A DNA stretch of 64,000 nt from Wurfbainia villosa (Eukaryota > Streptophyta > Magnoliopsida > Zingiberales > Zingiberaceae): assembly GCA_025175895.1 (NCBI GenBank), contig CM046008.1, forward strand, positions 26,181,255 to 26,245,254. The letters run 5' to 3'. The notes under the pieces were generated by a model, which was not told where the DNA came from, made no database searches, and saw only the letters and a list, made by a program, of their open reading frames with translations. The position numbers and the translations under genes were made by a program. This document shows positions 20,733 through 33,402 of this stretch, piece by piece (position 1 is the stretch's first letter; each line of letters begins with the position of its first letter).

Positions 20733-21890
20733 TGTTGTAAAAATCTTTCTCCTTCGTAGGGGAGAACTGCTGTACTGACTTTGGAAGAATTGATTTGGAA
20801 GAGTCAATTGAAAGAACTGATTCGACATACCCACACCGCAGAGCTGAACCGTAGAATTGAATGACAGAGTCGTACTGCAGAACCGAATGACAGAGCCGCA
20901 AAGCCGCACCACAGAGTCGAATCGCAGAATCGAATTGCAGAGCTACACCGTAGAACCGAATGACAGAGCCGCAGAGCCACACCGCAGAATCGAACGGTAG
21001 AGCCGCACCGCAGAGTCGAACCCAGAACCGAATGACAGAATCGCAGAGCCGCACCGCAGAACCGAATGGCAGAGTCGCAGAGCCAAATCGCAGAACCGAA
21101 TGGCAGAGCCGCAGAGCCAAACCGTAAAATCGAATGGCAGAGCCGCAGAGGCACAAAGCAAAATGACAGAGCTGATTCGCAGAGCCAAACAACAAAGTTC
21201 AGAGAAACGCTCAGTTGTTCCGCAACACTATTCGGTATCGAGGCCTGTGATTTCCACAGTGTCCTTAAAACAGATTCAGTCCCTCTTGAGTGCTTTCGAG
21301 GGTGATGGACGACTGTTTCTACAATGATAAAAAATCGGGTGAACGACGAAAGCACAGGTCGTTTCCGGCGAACTGACTACACCAGAAAGCTATAAACGGC
21401 ACAGGGGAAAGAGAAGAGTTGGAAAAAATTGACTCATATCTCCAATGCTTCCTCTTTAATAACTCTGTACCATATCTCTAATTAATTACTTATAGATTAA
21501 TGGCTCGCTTTTGAAATGTCTACAATCAACTCGACTGTTTCAACGCTAAGCATCAATGCATACGTTACAAAAAATAGAATGGATTAACAAAAGATTGATT
21601 GGATCCACTTGGATAAATTATGCCTCGACCGGTCGTACATTCGATGCGCGCATGTCGCGCTCACACACGAGTCGCCTTGCGGTAATGCAATCCGGACCCT
21701 GGATTCGCACCCCCCTGTGCACCAACGCGTGAGAGAGAGTCTTTTTCCTTGCATATGTTCACAACTACAATGCTTGTGATACATTATAAATCAATCAAGT
21801 TGTCCCTTAACTTTCAATGTGGGACTAAACTCCTTCACAAGAGAGTTTCTCCATCCTTCCATTTCCTTGTTTCCATTCACATTTCCAACA
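20733..21890 (-). repeat. 3' LTR of D
   Basis: The minus strand starts TGTTGG at 21890 and ends TTTTACAACA at 20733. It is paired with the LTR at 62689 onward. It contains a GC-rich short-unit array (20838-21200), and ORFs across this array encode only artefactual Cys/Ser/Leu-rich repeats. Confidence 0.82.
20838..21200. repeat. Short-unit tandem array within LTR D
   Basis: Degenerate 9-12-bp words (GCAGAGCC, GCAGAACCGAATG, ACCGCAGA) are combined in a roughly 30-bp higher-order unit. The same array occurs at 62780-63160 and again at 63806-64000. Confidence 0.85.
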
Positions 21891-22348
21891 AGCCCTCACA
21901 TGAATGGAAACTGATATGTGATAGCTCTCAGCAGTAAAGTCTGACATAGGATAGGTAGATTTTATCCTTTGAATCTTCCCTTATGATAATATGTTTGCTT
22001 ACTGGTTGATTTAGTAGACGCGATGTTTTTGAATTATTCGACCCTTCATATAAGCATTGACACATTTCATACAGGACTTTCCCTGATGTCCTTCAGTTCT
22101 GAAGAGTGTGTTCGTTATTGGCCATGAACACGCCTTATTCTGCGAGAAGATTTAATATTTGTGTCTTCCAAATCACTTCGAAGCGGCCCCACTTCTTTCT
22201 CGCATAGGTGACCCTTTTAAGAGTATTTCATAACGCTCTATTGGATCATTAAAAGACATGCTTATCCTCCATCTTATCACTATTTCATTATCGCATAACC
22301 CCCACAGTGATCATTCTTAGTCGATGCAGTTAGGTTGTCCCTTTGAAC
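21891..22348 (-). other. 3' spacer of D
   Basis: Non-coding stretch between the pol stop and the LTR. The purine-rich minus-strand word TGTGAGGGCT just before the LTR is the likely plus-strand primer site. Confidence 0.6.
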
Positions 22349-25300
22349 CTAGTTCTTGGGATCTTCAATCTCCATAGGTTGGGGTTCTTTTGCACCAATA
22401 TTCGTTATCGGCATCAAACCCATCCTTCGAGATGAGCTCGCAACTAACTCTCTATTTAACCCTTTGGTTAGCGGATCCGCAAGGTTATCATTTGACTTTA
22501 CATAGTCAATAGTGATAACTCACATTGAGAATAGTTGTCTAATAGTGTTATGTTTACGATGCATATGTCTAGACTTTCCATTATACAAATGACTTTGTGC
22601 GCCCAATCATCGATCATCACAAAGGTATGCATATCGCGGGCACGGGTTTTGGCCATCTAGGAATATCTTCTAAAAATTATCGTAACAATTCAGCCTCTTC
22701 ACCACATTTGTCAAGATTCACAAACTCAGATTCCATCATGGATCTAGTTATAATGGTTTGTTTAGAAGATTTCCATAACACAGCTGCACCCCCTAAAGTG
22801 AACAAACATTCACTTGTAGACTTAGAGTCTTTCACTTCAGATATCCAATTAGCATCGTTGTATACCTCGATCACAGCTAGATATCTTGTATAGTACAACC
22901 CATAATCACGAGTATACCTCAAGTATCTCAATACTCTTATTATCCCTTTCCAGTGCTCAACACCGGGATTACTCGTGTATCTACTCAGTTTGATTACTAC
23001 GTAAGCTAAGTCTGGTCGTGTACAATTCATTAGGTACATCAGACTTCCAATCACTCTGGAGTACTCTATCTGAGAGCTACTCTTTCCTCGATTTTTCGAT
23101 AGATGTTGACTCATATCTATCGAAGTTCGTGCCAACGCAACATCATTCTTGTTGAACTTCTCAAGAATCTTATCCACATAGTGGGACTGACTGAGAACAA
23201 GTCCTTCAACTGTTCTAAGAATTTTAATTCTTAGAATCATATCAGCTAGGCCCATGTCTTTCATGTCGAATCTTGAATTCAACATTTCCTTAGTGGATTT
23301 AATTATCTTATCATTATTTCCAATGATAAATATGTCATTTACATAAAGACATAAGATGACAAAATAATCTTCCATGTCTTTACTGTAGATACATTTATCA
23401 CACTCGTTGATTCTAAATCCATTATTTAGCATTACATTGTCAAATTTTTCATGTCATTGCTTAGGAGCTTGTTTCAAGCCATATAGTGACTTGACCAATC
23501 TACATACCTTGTTTTCTTGTCCAGGAGTAGAAAAACCTTCAAGTTGTTCCATATAGATTTCATCTTCTAAATTTTCATTTAGAAAAGCGATCTTCACATC
23601 CATTTGATGTATTTCCATATTCCACAATGTGACAATTGCTAATAACACTCTAATAGAGGTTATTCTTGATACCGGAGCATATGTATCAAAATAGTCAAGG
23701 CCTTCATGCTGTCGGTATCCCTTAATTACCAATCTAGCCTTGTATCTATCTATTGTGCCATCCGATTTCTTCTTTCTCTTAAAAATCTGCTTACAGCCTA
23801 ATGACTTACTTCCCGGAGGAAGATCCACAAGCTCCCAAGTATGATTTTGTAAGATAGAAGTGATCTCAGATGCAATCGCTTCTTTCCAGTGAGGTCCCTC
23901 AGAAGATCTTAAAGCTTGTGGATAGCTCTGTGGTTCACTTTCCAACATGAAAGTGATAAAATCCGATCCAAAGGATTTTTCCGTACGAGCTCTTTTACTC
24001 CGTCTAGGCTCTACCTCTACTGGTTTCACTCTTATGTTCTTCTTCTTGTGTTTCAAAGGTCCTTTTTGAGGAATTCGCTTCCTCTCTAGACTTATACGGA
24101 AACACATCTTCGAAGAATGAAGATTTTCTCGATTCAATTATCGAGTTCTTATGTATTTCTGGAATTAGCGACTCATTCACTAGAAATCGATAGGCATTAC
24201 TATTTTGTTCATATCTTAGGAATATGCAATCAACAGTTTTTGGTCCTATTTTAATCCTTTTTGGATTATGCACCAATACTTTAGCAAGACACTCCCATAC
24301 TCGTAAGTATTTATAGGATGACTTTCTACCATTCTATAATTCATAAGGGCTCTTGTCTATATCTTTTTGAGGTACCTTATTTAATAGGTAATTTGCTGTT
24401 AAAACAGCCTCTCCCTATAAATTTTCTGGTAGCCCAGAACTTAATAAAAGAGCATTCATCATCTCTTTTAAAGTACGATTTTTCCTCTCAGCAACACCAT
24501 TTTGCTGAGTATATGGAGCTGTTATTTCATGTTTGATTCCATGTTCAGCACACAACTCAGTGAACGGTAAAACATATTCACCTCCTCGATCACTTCGAAT
24601 CACCTTAATCTTCTTATTAAGATGATTTTCAACTTCATTTTTATAGATAATAAATTTCTCTATAGCCTCATCCTTACTTTTTAGAAGATACACATAACAA
24701 AATTTTGTGTTATCATCTATAAAAGTAATGAAATATTTATTTCTACCACGCATCGGAACCCCTTTTAGGTCGCATACATCCGTGTGGATTAGGCCAAGTG
24801 GTTATGTATTCCTTTCAACATGTTGGAAAGATGACCTTGTCATCTTTGCTTCGACACAAGTTTTACACTTGTGTTTCGGGTCTAGGAGGAATGTCGAAAT
24901 GCTTTGCATATTAATTAATCTTCGCAATGAATTATAATTAACATGTTCTAGTCTACTATGCCATAACACAGATGACTCAAGCATATAAGAGGAAGAACTT
25001 TCAATTTTATTCATTTTAGGCCTAATGCCTATTACACTGAGCTTAAAAAGTCCATCATTTTCATACCCCTTGCCTACAAACATTCCACTCTTAGACAGAA
25101 CTACTCTATCCGACTCAAATACAATGCGAAAGCCATGCTTGCTTAAAAGTGATCTGGACACCATATTCTTTCGGATCTTCGGAACATACAATACATTGTT
25201 CAGGGTTAAATCCTTGCCCAAAGTCATCTTCAACACCACTTTTCCACGACCCTTGATTTTCGAGGTTGTTGAATTCCTCATATACAATTTTTCTCCATAT

Positions 25301-25624
25301 TTAACTTCTTCAAAGTTATGGAGAAACTCCTTGTTGCAGCACACATATTTGGTGGCTCCTGTATCAATTCACCACTGTCGCGGGTTCGAATCGATGAGGT
25401 TCACTTCAGAAATTACGACGCACAAATCTATGTCCGACCCTTCGCTCACATTAGCCTCCTACTTCTTCTTTGACTTTCTAGACTCCAAAGATTTGTAACC
25501 AACACGGTCACAATTGAAGCATTTTCCTGTGAATTTATTCTTGCTAATGCCTCCTTTAGGCTCCAGTTTGGAAGCCTTTGACTTCTTCCGTTGTGAGTCC
25601 TCGCCATGTTCAACCACATTGGCT
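22349..25624 (-). pseudogene. pol: pol of element D (with Gag zinc-knuckle end), degenerate
   Basis: Read downwards from 25624: a Gag tail with the degenerate knuckle CFNCDRVGYKS, then protease (WIDTGATKYVC). The integrase zinc region, the integrase core (SDRGGEY, GVAERKNRTLKEM), reverse transcriptase (ARLVIKGYRQ, HQMDVKIAFLNE) and RNase H follow. The C-terminus ends QPMEIEDPKN before TAG at 22349-22351. The catalytic YVDD is YVND here (about 23345). At least five stops or frameshifts break the frame. The wording fits the Tork group of Ty1/copia. D had to exist before G entered it, so it is the oldest element of the right nest. Confidence 0.85.
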
Positions 25625-25629
25625 TTGAC
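25625..25629. repeat. Target site duplication of G (left copy)
   Basis: TTGAC here and TTTAC at 61908-61912 differ by one base. The interrupted D reading frame independently fixes this junction. Confidence 0.75.
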
Positions 25630-27499
25630 TGTTAGTTATAGCCCTAGAACCAATCATGTGATGGTTGAATAGGGAACATTTTGTATCATATTCTATAAAG
25701 GCAAAGGATTGGTTATTATATTTACGTCTTGCTTGTGCCAGCTAAATTAAATATAATAATGCCCTAAAAAAGTAGGTTCTTATCTACAACACATCAATTG
25801 GCAGAATTGATTATGAGAGGCTGTAGAGAACACTTTCCTAAATGTTCCTAGTCAAGTATTAATATGCAAGGGCAATATTAATACATAAAGACTAGCATGT
25901 AGGTCAATTGATGACTTGATCTCACAAGTCATGGATATATGAAATCAAGTTGACACATGGATATATATTAGAGAATATATACTGAACTGACCCGCCATGA
26001 GAAAGTTTCATGGATCGTCATATGAGTATCATAAACTTTCTCATGTGACTATTGGTATGAATAGTCCTCAAACCTGAAGTCACTACGATTCCCTACATAA
26101 GGAGTTATGTACTTTGGTATCGTCAAACGTCACCCGTAACAGGGTGGACCATAAAGGCGATTACTGGGTATATAACAAATTATGCGAAGAGATGTGAGTG
26201 ATGTAGATGAGATCTATCCCTCCCATATGACGGGAGTGATATCTGTGGGCCCCTTGATTGAGTAGAACTACTAAAACGCATGACCATGCTCGAATGAGTC
26301 AATATGAGATATTGAGCTCATTTGTTTGAGTTAGTTTACTCAGGGATCAAGAAACACATAGATTGATCGAGGATGACACGGTCTATGCCTCATTGGTCAA
26401 TCTGATATCAAGGATAGAAGGACAAAGTCATAGATTATAGTAGTCACGGAAAGGTTAGTCGGATCTTGACTTATTTCATAACTTGGGTAGCAATGATGTA
26501 TTGCTAGATGCCGCTCATTGCTTGTGTATCTAAAAGAGTTTAGATCCACTGCCAACGTTATGAGAGCCTATAGGGTCATACACAAAGAGCATGATGATTA
26601 GAAGAATTAGTGCATTCTAGTTTGACTAGAATAATTTGGGAATAAGTTTAAGTACAAAATAGTTTTTGGACTTTAAGCTTAAAGAGAATTTTAGCTTATT
26701 GATTTAATGAGATTAATTCAATATGCTAAGCTTATTAATTTAATAAGATTAAATAAATATGTTATCATGATATCCTAAGCTAAATTGATTTAATAAGATT
26801 AATTCAATATGTTACCTTATTGATATAATTAGATTAATTCAATATGATAATATAAGCTTATTGAATTAATAAGATTAATTCAATATGCATGAATGCCACA
26901 TAAGCATGCCACCTAAGCTTGATGAGATGGAAGGAGACAAAGGGTTTTGACCTTTGGATTTCCTCCACATGTGGCCGGCCAAACAAGGAGTGTGATTATT
27001 TTTCAATGCAATTGATTGCATTGAATGTGATAGGAGGTGAAAGGTTTTTCCAATCCTATAAAACACTCCATGGGGTGGCCGGCCAAGTGGTTGGAAGCTT
27101 GAGGCTTGGAGAGAGCTTGGTGGTGAGAGGCTTTGGTTGTGTGGCTTTTGTGAGTGTAGCAAGAAGAGTGGTCTTCTTCTTCCTTTCTCTTTTTCCCTAC
27201 CTTCCTCTCCTTTAGGGACTTCTCTAGCAAGAAGTAAAGGAGAGCTCTTCTAGTTTCTTTTGTGAGACAAGAGCTTGCTCGTGTGGATACATATAGAGGC
27301 ACGGACATTTGAACGTAAAAGATCCAACAAACCCAAGGAGAATCGGGATTTAAAAGGGCACGCAACAAAGATAATATTCTCCTATAAGATAGGTTTTGAG
27401 AAATTTATTTTTGTACGAGGTTTTCTTTTGCAAGGATCACTTGGAAGGGATCCTATTTTTCCGTTGCGCATATGCTATTTTGCATAGAAAATCCCTACA
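25630..27499 (+). repeat. 5' LTR of G
   Basis: The LTR is 1870 bp, from TGTTAGTTATAGCC to ATCCCTACA. It pairs with 60001-61907. Confidence 0.93.
27057..27064 (+). promoter_or_regulatory. TATA box of LTR G
   Basis: TATAAAAC lies in a GC-richer part of the LTR and is repeated in the 3' copy. Confidence 0.5.
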
Positions 27500-27500
27500 G

Positions 27501-27513
27501 TGGTATCAGAGCC
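27501..27513 (+). promoter_or_regulatory. Primer binding site of G
   Basis: TGGTATCAGAGCC lies one base after the LTR end and matches initiator Met tRNA. Confidence 0.92.
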
Positions 27514-27593
27514 ACTTGCGAAAGATCGTATAAAAATAGGCTTTCTCTATTTTATATATGATATAGAAGTAGGATAAATTTTATTATGAGTTG

Positions 27594-27598
27594 ATAAT
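27594..27598. repeat. Target site duplication of H (left copy)
   Basis: ATAAT is repeated exactly at 46449-46453. Confidence 0.95.
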
Positions 27599-29789
27599 TG
27601 TTAGTAATATATGAGAGATGTCCTAAGGCAATCGCCTTATGTATGAATCATTTATATGATAAATGAAGATTCACTATTTGAGTATACATGTTTAATGTAT
27701 TTGATTGGATCTTAAACTCATTTACTGAATGTCCACGATACGATTCACAGCATGAGAGAATTTGTGATTGGATCACAACTAGTGAGTATCTCTACATGTG
27801 TAATTGTGATGTATCGGAATTATCCTAGTCGATGAATTGATGGATTTGGACACATCGAGACTAACGAGTATACTCCTTGGTGTATCCAAGCGGTGATTCT
27901 CATTTGGAGACATAGTGATGTCGGAGTTAATCGTGGATGCTAGTTATGGTAACTAGTTCATTGGAGTGACGGTAGTAAGACTTCATATGGTTCTCTGCAT
28001 ATATAGATATGTCAATGAAGTTCTTACTGTGGCTTAAGTGCGATGTTCCTTTGACTTGCGGTATTCAAGTCATCTTGATCATGGAGACTTATGCTTTGAC
28101 ATCTTAAGCAAACATCTCTAAGGAGATGTGGACCCGGGATGATTGGGTATAAGTCGTGATCGAAGGTGTTTGAATAGCCTATAAAGGATTCACCACTCCT
28201 TGCGAGGAGATGTATACCCATGGCCTCTCGTCGGATTGTTACTAAAGTCTTTGGCCAAAGCATTACATGTTTAGAGTAAAGTACTCTTCGATACATGTGT
28301 AGTAACTAGAATCGTGGGACAGGAAATGATACTTGGGCTAGGTGTGGCGTAGTCGACCTAGTGGGACTGACACTATAGACCATGTCTTTAACCAAGTGGG
28401 TATAAGATGAGTGAAGGGAATGGGGCACGATTCATTCGAGCTGCTGAAGGGTTTCAGAAATGGTTCTGGATCAACCGTTGATCTTTTCGGTTAATTGGGG
28501 GTCATGATGTACTACTAGGTGCCACTCATGATCGTTCTATAATTAATGGTTAATTATAGACGGCCAACATAAACCGAGAACCTATTTGGTCACACGCACA
28601 ACGAGTGTAATCCAAAGGATTTAAAACGAGCTTGAGAATGGGATTCTCAGACCGAGAGAAACTATGTTTGGTTGGACCAAACATAAAGCGAGCATGAAAT
28701 TGTTTCAGTCGCAATGGAAGCGTGGATGGGCAGTGTCTTATGAAGACATAATGGATGGACCAAAATGGTTTGGTTCTAATCCAATGGATGAGAATAAACC
28801 AAATGGTTTGGTTTATATTAAACGAATGAACCAAAGGTTGGTTCGGTTCGTTTTAACTTAAAATAAACCATCATGGTTTGGTTTATTTTAACTTATCTTA
28901 ATGGAGCGGGTTAACGGGCTTTATGGATATGATCCATTAACCATTAAGAGAATTAGTTCTCTATAAAATAGGGATTAAACCCTAACCCTAAACCGAATGA
29001 ACTAGTTGCCGCCCAACATCTAGTTGCCGCCCAACACATTGTGGCCGCCCAACATCTTGTTGCCGCCCAGCTTGTGGTGCAGCCTTCCAACTTGTTGCCG
29101 GCGACCAAGCTTCAGCCGGTGAACCTCCGGCGACCCTCCGGTGATCCCCTAAAAGGTTCGGCATCAAGGTGAGCTTTTGTCTCCTTGTTTTGGCCGGCGC
29201 CTATCTCCTCCACCAAGCTGTCCAGTTTTCTGGACAGCTTCCTCTCCTCTCGTCGGAGCGTCGTTTGGACGACGGTTAGTGCTCCGACAGCGGCTAACAT
29301 ACCGGGGATTTGATCTCCGGTAATCCTCTGAGGTGGAGGACGAAGGATTCGTCAATCGGTTGACGAATACCTCTCCGGAGAAGCAAGTCTTGAGGACTTG
29401 TTTTAGGTCCGAATTTGGATTCGGATCGTGATCATCTCTCGATCACGTCGTCTTCAACACGAGGCTAGTAACCCGTACGAAGACGAAGCTCGTGGTTTGG
29501 CGAAGTCATCCCGAGGAGCTCGGCGTGGATACGGATAGAGACGATTCTTACGAGGATCGTTCCGGTTGATGCCGTTCCCGCTACACGTCATACGAAAGGT
29601 ATAACGTAGTTTAATTTCCTTTTATTGCAATTTTAATTTACGGTTATGTCTACACTTGTTGTAATAGCATGCGTGTGTTGTGTGTGTTGTAATAAATAGG
29701 AGTATTTATTATTTTTAATTGCTTCCGCTGTGCTCATGTTTACGAAACATGATCGAACACACACACGCCGCGGTGCCGGAAACCCAACA
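27599..29789 (+). repeat. 5' LTR of H
   Basis: The LTR is 2191 bp, from TGTTAGTAATATATG to CCGGAAACCCAACA. Four copies of this LTR family are in the window: this one, 31213-33388 and 38344-40535 (both inverted), and 44277-46448. Confidence 0.94.
28962..28970 (+). promoter_or_regulatory. TATA box of LTR H
   Basis: TATAAAATA is followed by a telomere-like AAACCCTAACCCTAAACC stretch. It is conserved in the other three LTR copies of the family. Confidence 0.6.
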
Positions 29790-29790
29790 G

Positions 29791-29803
29791 TGGTATCAGA
29801 GCC
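29791..29803 (+). promoter_or_regulatory. Primer binding site of H
   Basis: TGGTATCAGAGCC lies one base after the LTR. Confidence 0.93.
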
Positions 29804-31077
29804 CAGGTTGTGTTTCGACATAATCGTAAAATGGTTTTGCGATAGTCATAATGTATTTCTGGAAATTTTCTAATTTTTGAAATTTAGAAGTATTTATGGA
29901 AATTTTTCAATTTTGAAAGTCTAGAAGTATTTATGAAAATCTTCCACTTTTGGAAAGTTGGAAGTATTTATGGAAATTGATATTTTCCATAAATAAAATA
30001 TTTGATTAGATTCTGGAAATTTGTTTCCTAATTTAATCATGATTTGATTTGGGAAATCAAATCTTAAAATATTTTATTTCCATAAGTAGTTTTAATGATT
30101 TAGGAAATTGGTTTCCTAAATAGATTTTCCTTAATCAAATAATTCCATGAATAAAATATGTGATTAGATTTGGAAATTTTTTTACTAATTTAATTATGAT
30201 TTGATTTGGAGAATCAAATCTTAAACATATTTTATTTCCATAAATAGTTATGACATATAAGGAAATATAGACATGACATAATTGTATGCCATGTAATTGC
30301 ATTAGATGCATAACATTATGCCATGCGTGTCGTGACATGTAGATGTATGCCATGTATGCCATGCCATGTAGATAATAGTTATTTGCATGCAAAGAGGATG
30401 AGACATTAAAAACCCTTAATCAATATTAAAGCCTACACCTTCCATTAATATGGTTAGAACCAGAGTTCTGTTTCTTGTCTGGGTTGTTGGACTCTCTCCA
30501 AGCCCGGCTCGAACCTGAATATGTTCAAACCATGGAATAGTTTAATACTAATATGGTAAGAGTCAGAGGTCAATCGTTAGCTTTGGTTGTTGGACTCTCT
30601 CCAAGCTGGGCTAATTGGTTGAATGCGCTCTAACCATATTAAAACTATGTCCCGATTAATGGGTTGACTTTAACCTGGAGCATCGGCTTGTTGGACTCTC
30701 TCCAAGGTCGATGTAAAGGGAGGTGAAGTTGGGTGCTATGCATATGATGCATACTTGTTAATGTGTTAACAACCCGATGTATGTGTGAACATTCAATTAG
30801 TTGATAGCACATTGTGATAGTTGCATATACGTGATATGCAATCGGTATAGATGATACCTACCGTCGTAGTTATGAATGGCTTGTTGGACTCTCTCCAAGG
30901 TTGTTCATAACTATGATGGATATCAGCCCATTCGGAGATGGACCTACAATCTCCCGAAGTGATTTTGGGGTTTTTGAAATTCGAAAAATGAATGGGATTT
31001 ATAAATGTATATTGATGCATTTTAAAATCATTTTCTCATATATGCTCGTTTTGTATTTCTAGGTCAATAAATTGATC
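29804..31077 (+). other. 5' leader of H
   Basis: Non-coding and AT-rich. The first half repeats the words 'tttatggaaat' and 'gatttgatttggaaatcaaa' in inverted and direct forms. The second half carries four hairpin motifs (30481-30912). Gag starts at 31078. Confidence 0.8.
30481..30912 (+). repeat. Array of four hairpins with a common apex in leader H
   Basis: TTGGA-CTCTC-TCCAA (5-bp stem, 5-nt loop) occurs at 30487, 30590, 30691 and 30884. Each copy is enclosed by a different pair of complementary arms. These are TTAGC/GCTAA around the second, CATCG/CGATG around the third, and AGTTATGAA/TTCATAACT (30868-30876 and 30904-30912) around the fourth. The position between primer site and gag is where retroelement RNAs carry dimerisation and packaging signals. 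Confidence 0.8.
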
Positions 31078-31212
31078 ATGACGTCTTTGAATTTGCGCAC
31101 TATTTTGGATTCGAACAAACTGACTGGGCCTAACTTCCTGGACTGGCTTAGAAACCTAAGAATTGTTCTCAAGGCGGAAAAACTTGCATATGTCCTTGAA
31201 GAGCCTCTTCCT
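31078..31212 (+). pseudogene. gag: gag of H, N-terminal segment before I
   Basis: It starts MTSLNLRTILDSNKLTGPNF and stops being gag at the TTCCT target where I enters, after about 45 codons. It continues at 40536. The segment itself is free of stops. The start is conserved in I (37050) and resembles the Gag start of G (47585). Confidence 0.85.
31208..31212. repeat. Target site duplication of I (left copy)
   Basis: TTCCT is repeated exactly at 40536-40540 and lies within gag of H. Confidence 0.95.
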
Positions 31213-33388
31213 TGTTGGGTTTCCTGCACCGCGGCGTGTGTGCGTTCGATCATGTTTCGTAAACATGAGCACAGCGGAAGCAATTAAAAATAATAAATAC
31301 TCCTATTTATTACAACACACACAACACACACATGCTATTACAACAAGTGTAGACATAACCGTAAATTAAAATTGCAATAAAAGGAAATTAAACTACGTTA
31401 TACCTTTCGTATGACGTGTAGCGGGAACGGCATCAACCGGAACGATCCTCGTAAGAATCGTCTCTATCCGTATCCACGCCGAGCTCCTCGGGATGACTTC
31501 GCCAAGCCACGAGCTTCGTCTTCGTACGGGTTACTAGCCTCGTGTTGAAGATGACGTGATCGAGAGATGATCACGATCCGAATCCAAATTCGGACCTAAA
31601 ACAAGTCCTCAAGACTTGCTTCTCCGGAGAGGTATTCGTCAACCGATTGACGAATCCGTCGTCCTCCACCTCAGAGGATTACCGGAGATCAAATCCCCGG
31701 TATGTTAGCCGCTGTCGGAGCACTAACCGTCGTCCAAACGACGCTCCGACGAGAGGAGAAGAAGCTGTCCAGAAAACTGGACAGCTTGGTGGAGGAGATA
31801 GGCAGCCAAAACAAGGAGACAAAAGCTCACCTTGATGCGAACCTTTTAGGGGATCAGAGGGTCGCCGGAGGTTCACCGGCTGGAGCTTGACGCCGGCAAG
31901 GGTCTTGACGGCGCACAATCAAGCTGGGCGGCAAGGAGCTTGGCCACAATGTGTTAGGCGCAACTAGATGTTGGGCGACAACTAGATGATTAGGTTTAGG
32001 GTTAGGGTTTAATCCCTATTTTATAGAGAACTAATTCTCTTAATGGTTAATGGATCATATCCATAAAGCCCGTTAACCCGCTCCATTAAGATAAGTTAAA
32101 ATAAACCAAACCATGATGGTTTATTTTAAGTTAAAACGAACCGAACCAACTTTTGGTTCATTCGTTTAAAATAAACCAAACCCTTTGGTTTATTCTTATC
32201 CATTGGATTAGAACCAAACCATTTTGGTCCATCCATTATGTCTTCATAAGACACTTGCCCATCCGACCTTCCATTGCTGAAACAATTTCATGCTCGCTAC
32301 GTTTGAGTCCAACCAAACATAGTTTCTCTCGATGCGAGAATCCCATTCTCAAGCTCGCTTTTAAATCCTTTGGATTACACTGCGTTGTCGTGTGACCAAA
32401 TAGGTTCTCGGTTTATGTTGGCCGTCTATAATTAACCATTAATTATAGAGCGATCATGAGTGGCACCTAGTAGTACATCATGATCCCCAATTAACCGAAA
32501 AGATCAACTTGATCGAACTATTTCAAAACCCTTCAAGAGCTTCGAATGAATCGTGCCCCATTCCTTCACTCATCTTATACCACATGGTCTGACATGGTCT
32601 ATTGTGATCCCTCACTAGGTCGACACGCCACACCTAGTCCAAGTATTTCTCGTCCCTACGAATTCTAGTTACTCCACATGTATCGAAGAGTACCTTACTC
32701 TAAACATGTAATGCTTTGGCCAAAGACTTTAGTAACAATCCGACGAGAGGCCATGGGTATACATCTCCTCGCAAGGAGTGGTGAATCCTTTATAGGCTAT
32801 TCAAACACCTTCGATCACTTTGACTTATACCCAATCATCCCGGGTCCACATCTCCTTAGAGATGTTTGCTTAAGATGTCAAAGCATAAGTCTCCATGATC
32901 AAGATGACTTGAATACCGCAAGTCAAAGGAACATCGCACTTAAGCCAGCGAAGAACTTCATTGACATATCTATATATGCAGAGAACCATATGAAGTCTTA
33001 CTAGGTCACTCCAATGAACTAGTTACCATAACTAGCATCCACGATTAACTCGGACATCACTATGTCTCGGCCCGGTGAGAATCACCGCTTGGATACACCA
33101 AGGAGTATACCTCGTGCTAGTCTCAACAGAATTGATGGTGTCGATTCATCAATTCATCGACTAGGATAATTCCGATACATCACAATTACACATGTAGAGA
33201 TACTCACTAGTTGTGATCCAATCACAAATTCTCATCTCGTGAATCGTATCGTGACATTCGAAGAAATGAGTTTAAGATCCAATCAAATACATAAAACATG
33301 TATACTCAAATAGTGAATCTTCATTTATCATATAAATGGTTCATACATAAGGCGATTGCCTTAGGACATCTCTCATATATTACTAACA
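31213..33388 (-). repeat. 3' LTR of I
   Basis: The LTR is 2176 bp. The minus strand starts TGTTAGTAATATATG at 33388 and ends CCCAACA at 31213. It shows more small indels than the 5' LTR. Confidence 0.93.
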
Positions 33389-33402
33389 GACTCCCACTTG
33401 GC

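Noticed and set aside
20662..21355. Long ORFs encoding Cys/Ser/Leu-rich repeats across LTR D (also 62681-63224)
   Set aside because: They read the short-unit LTR array in several overlapping frames at once; no start context, no domain, both copies differ in frame.
28975..28995. Telomere-like AAACCCTAACCC near the LTR H TATA box
   Set aside because: Only one to two repeat units, present in all LTRs of the family; not an interstitial telomere.
31163..31369. ORF joining gag H to LTR I
   Set aside because: It is a chimera created by the insertion of I.
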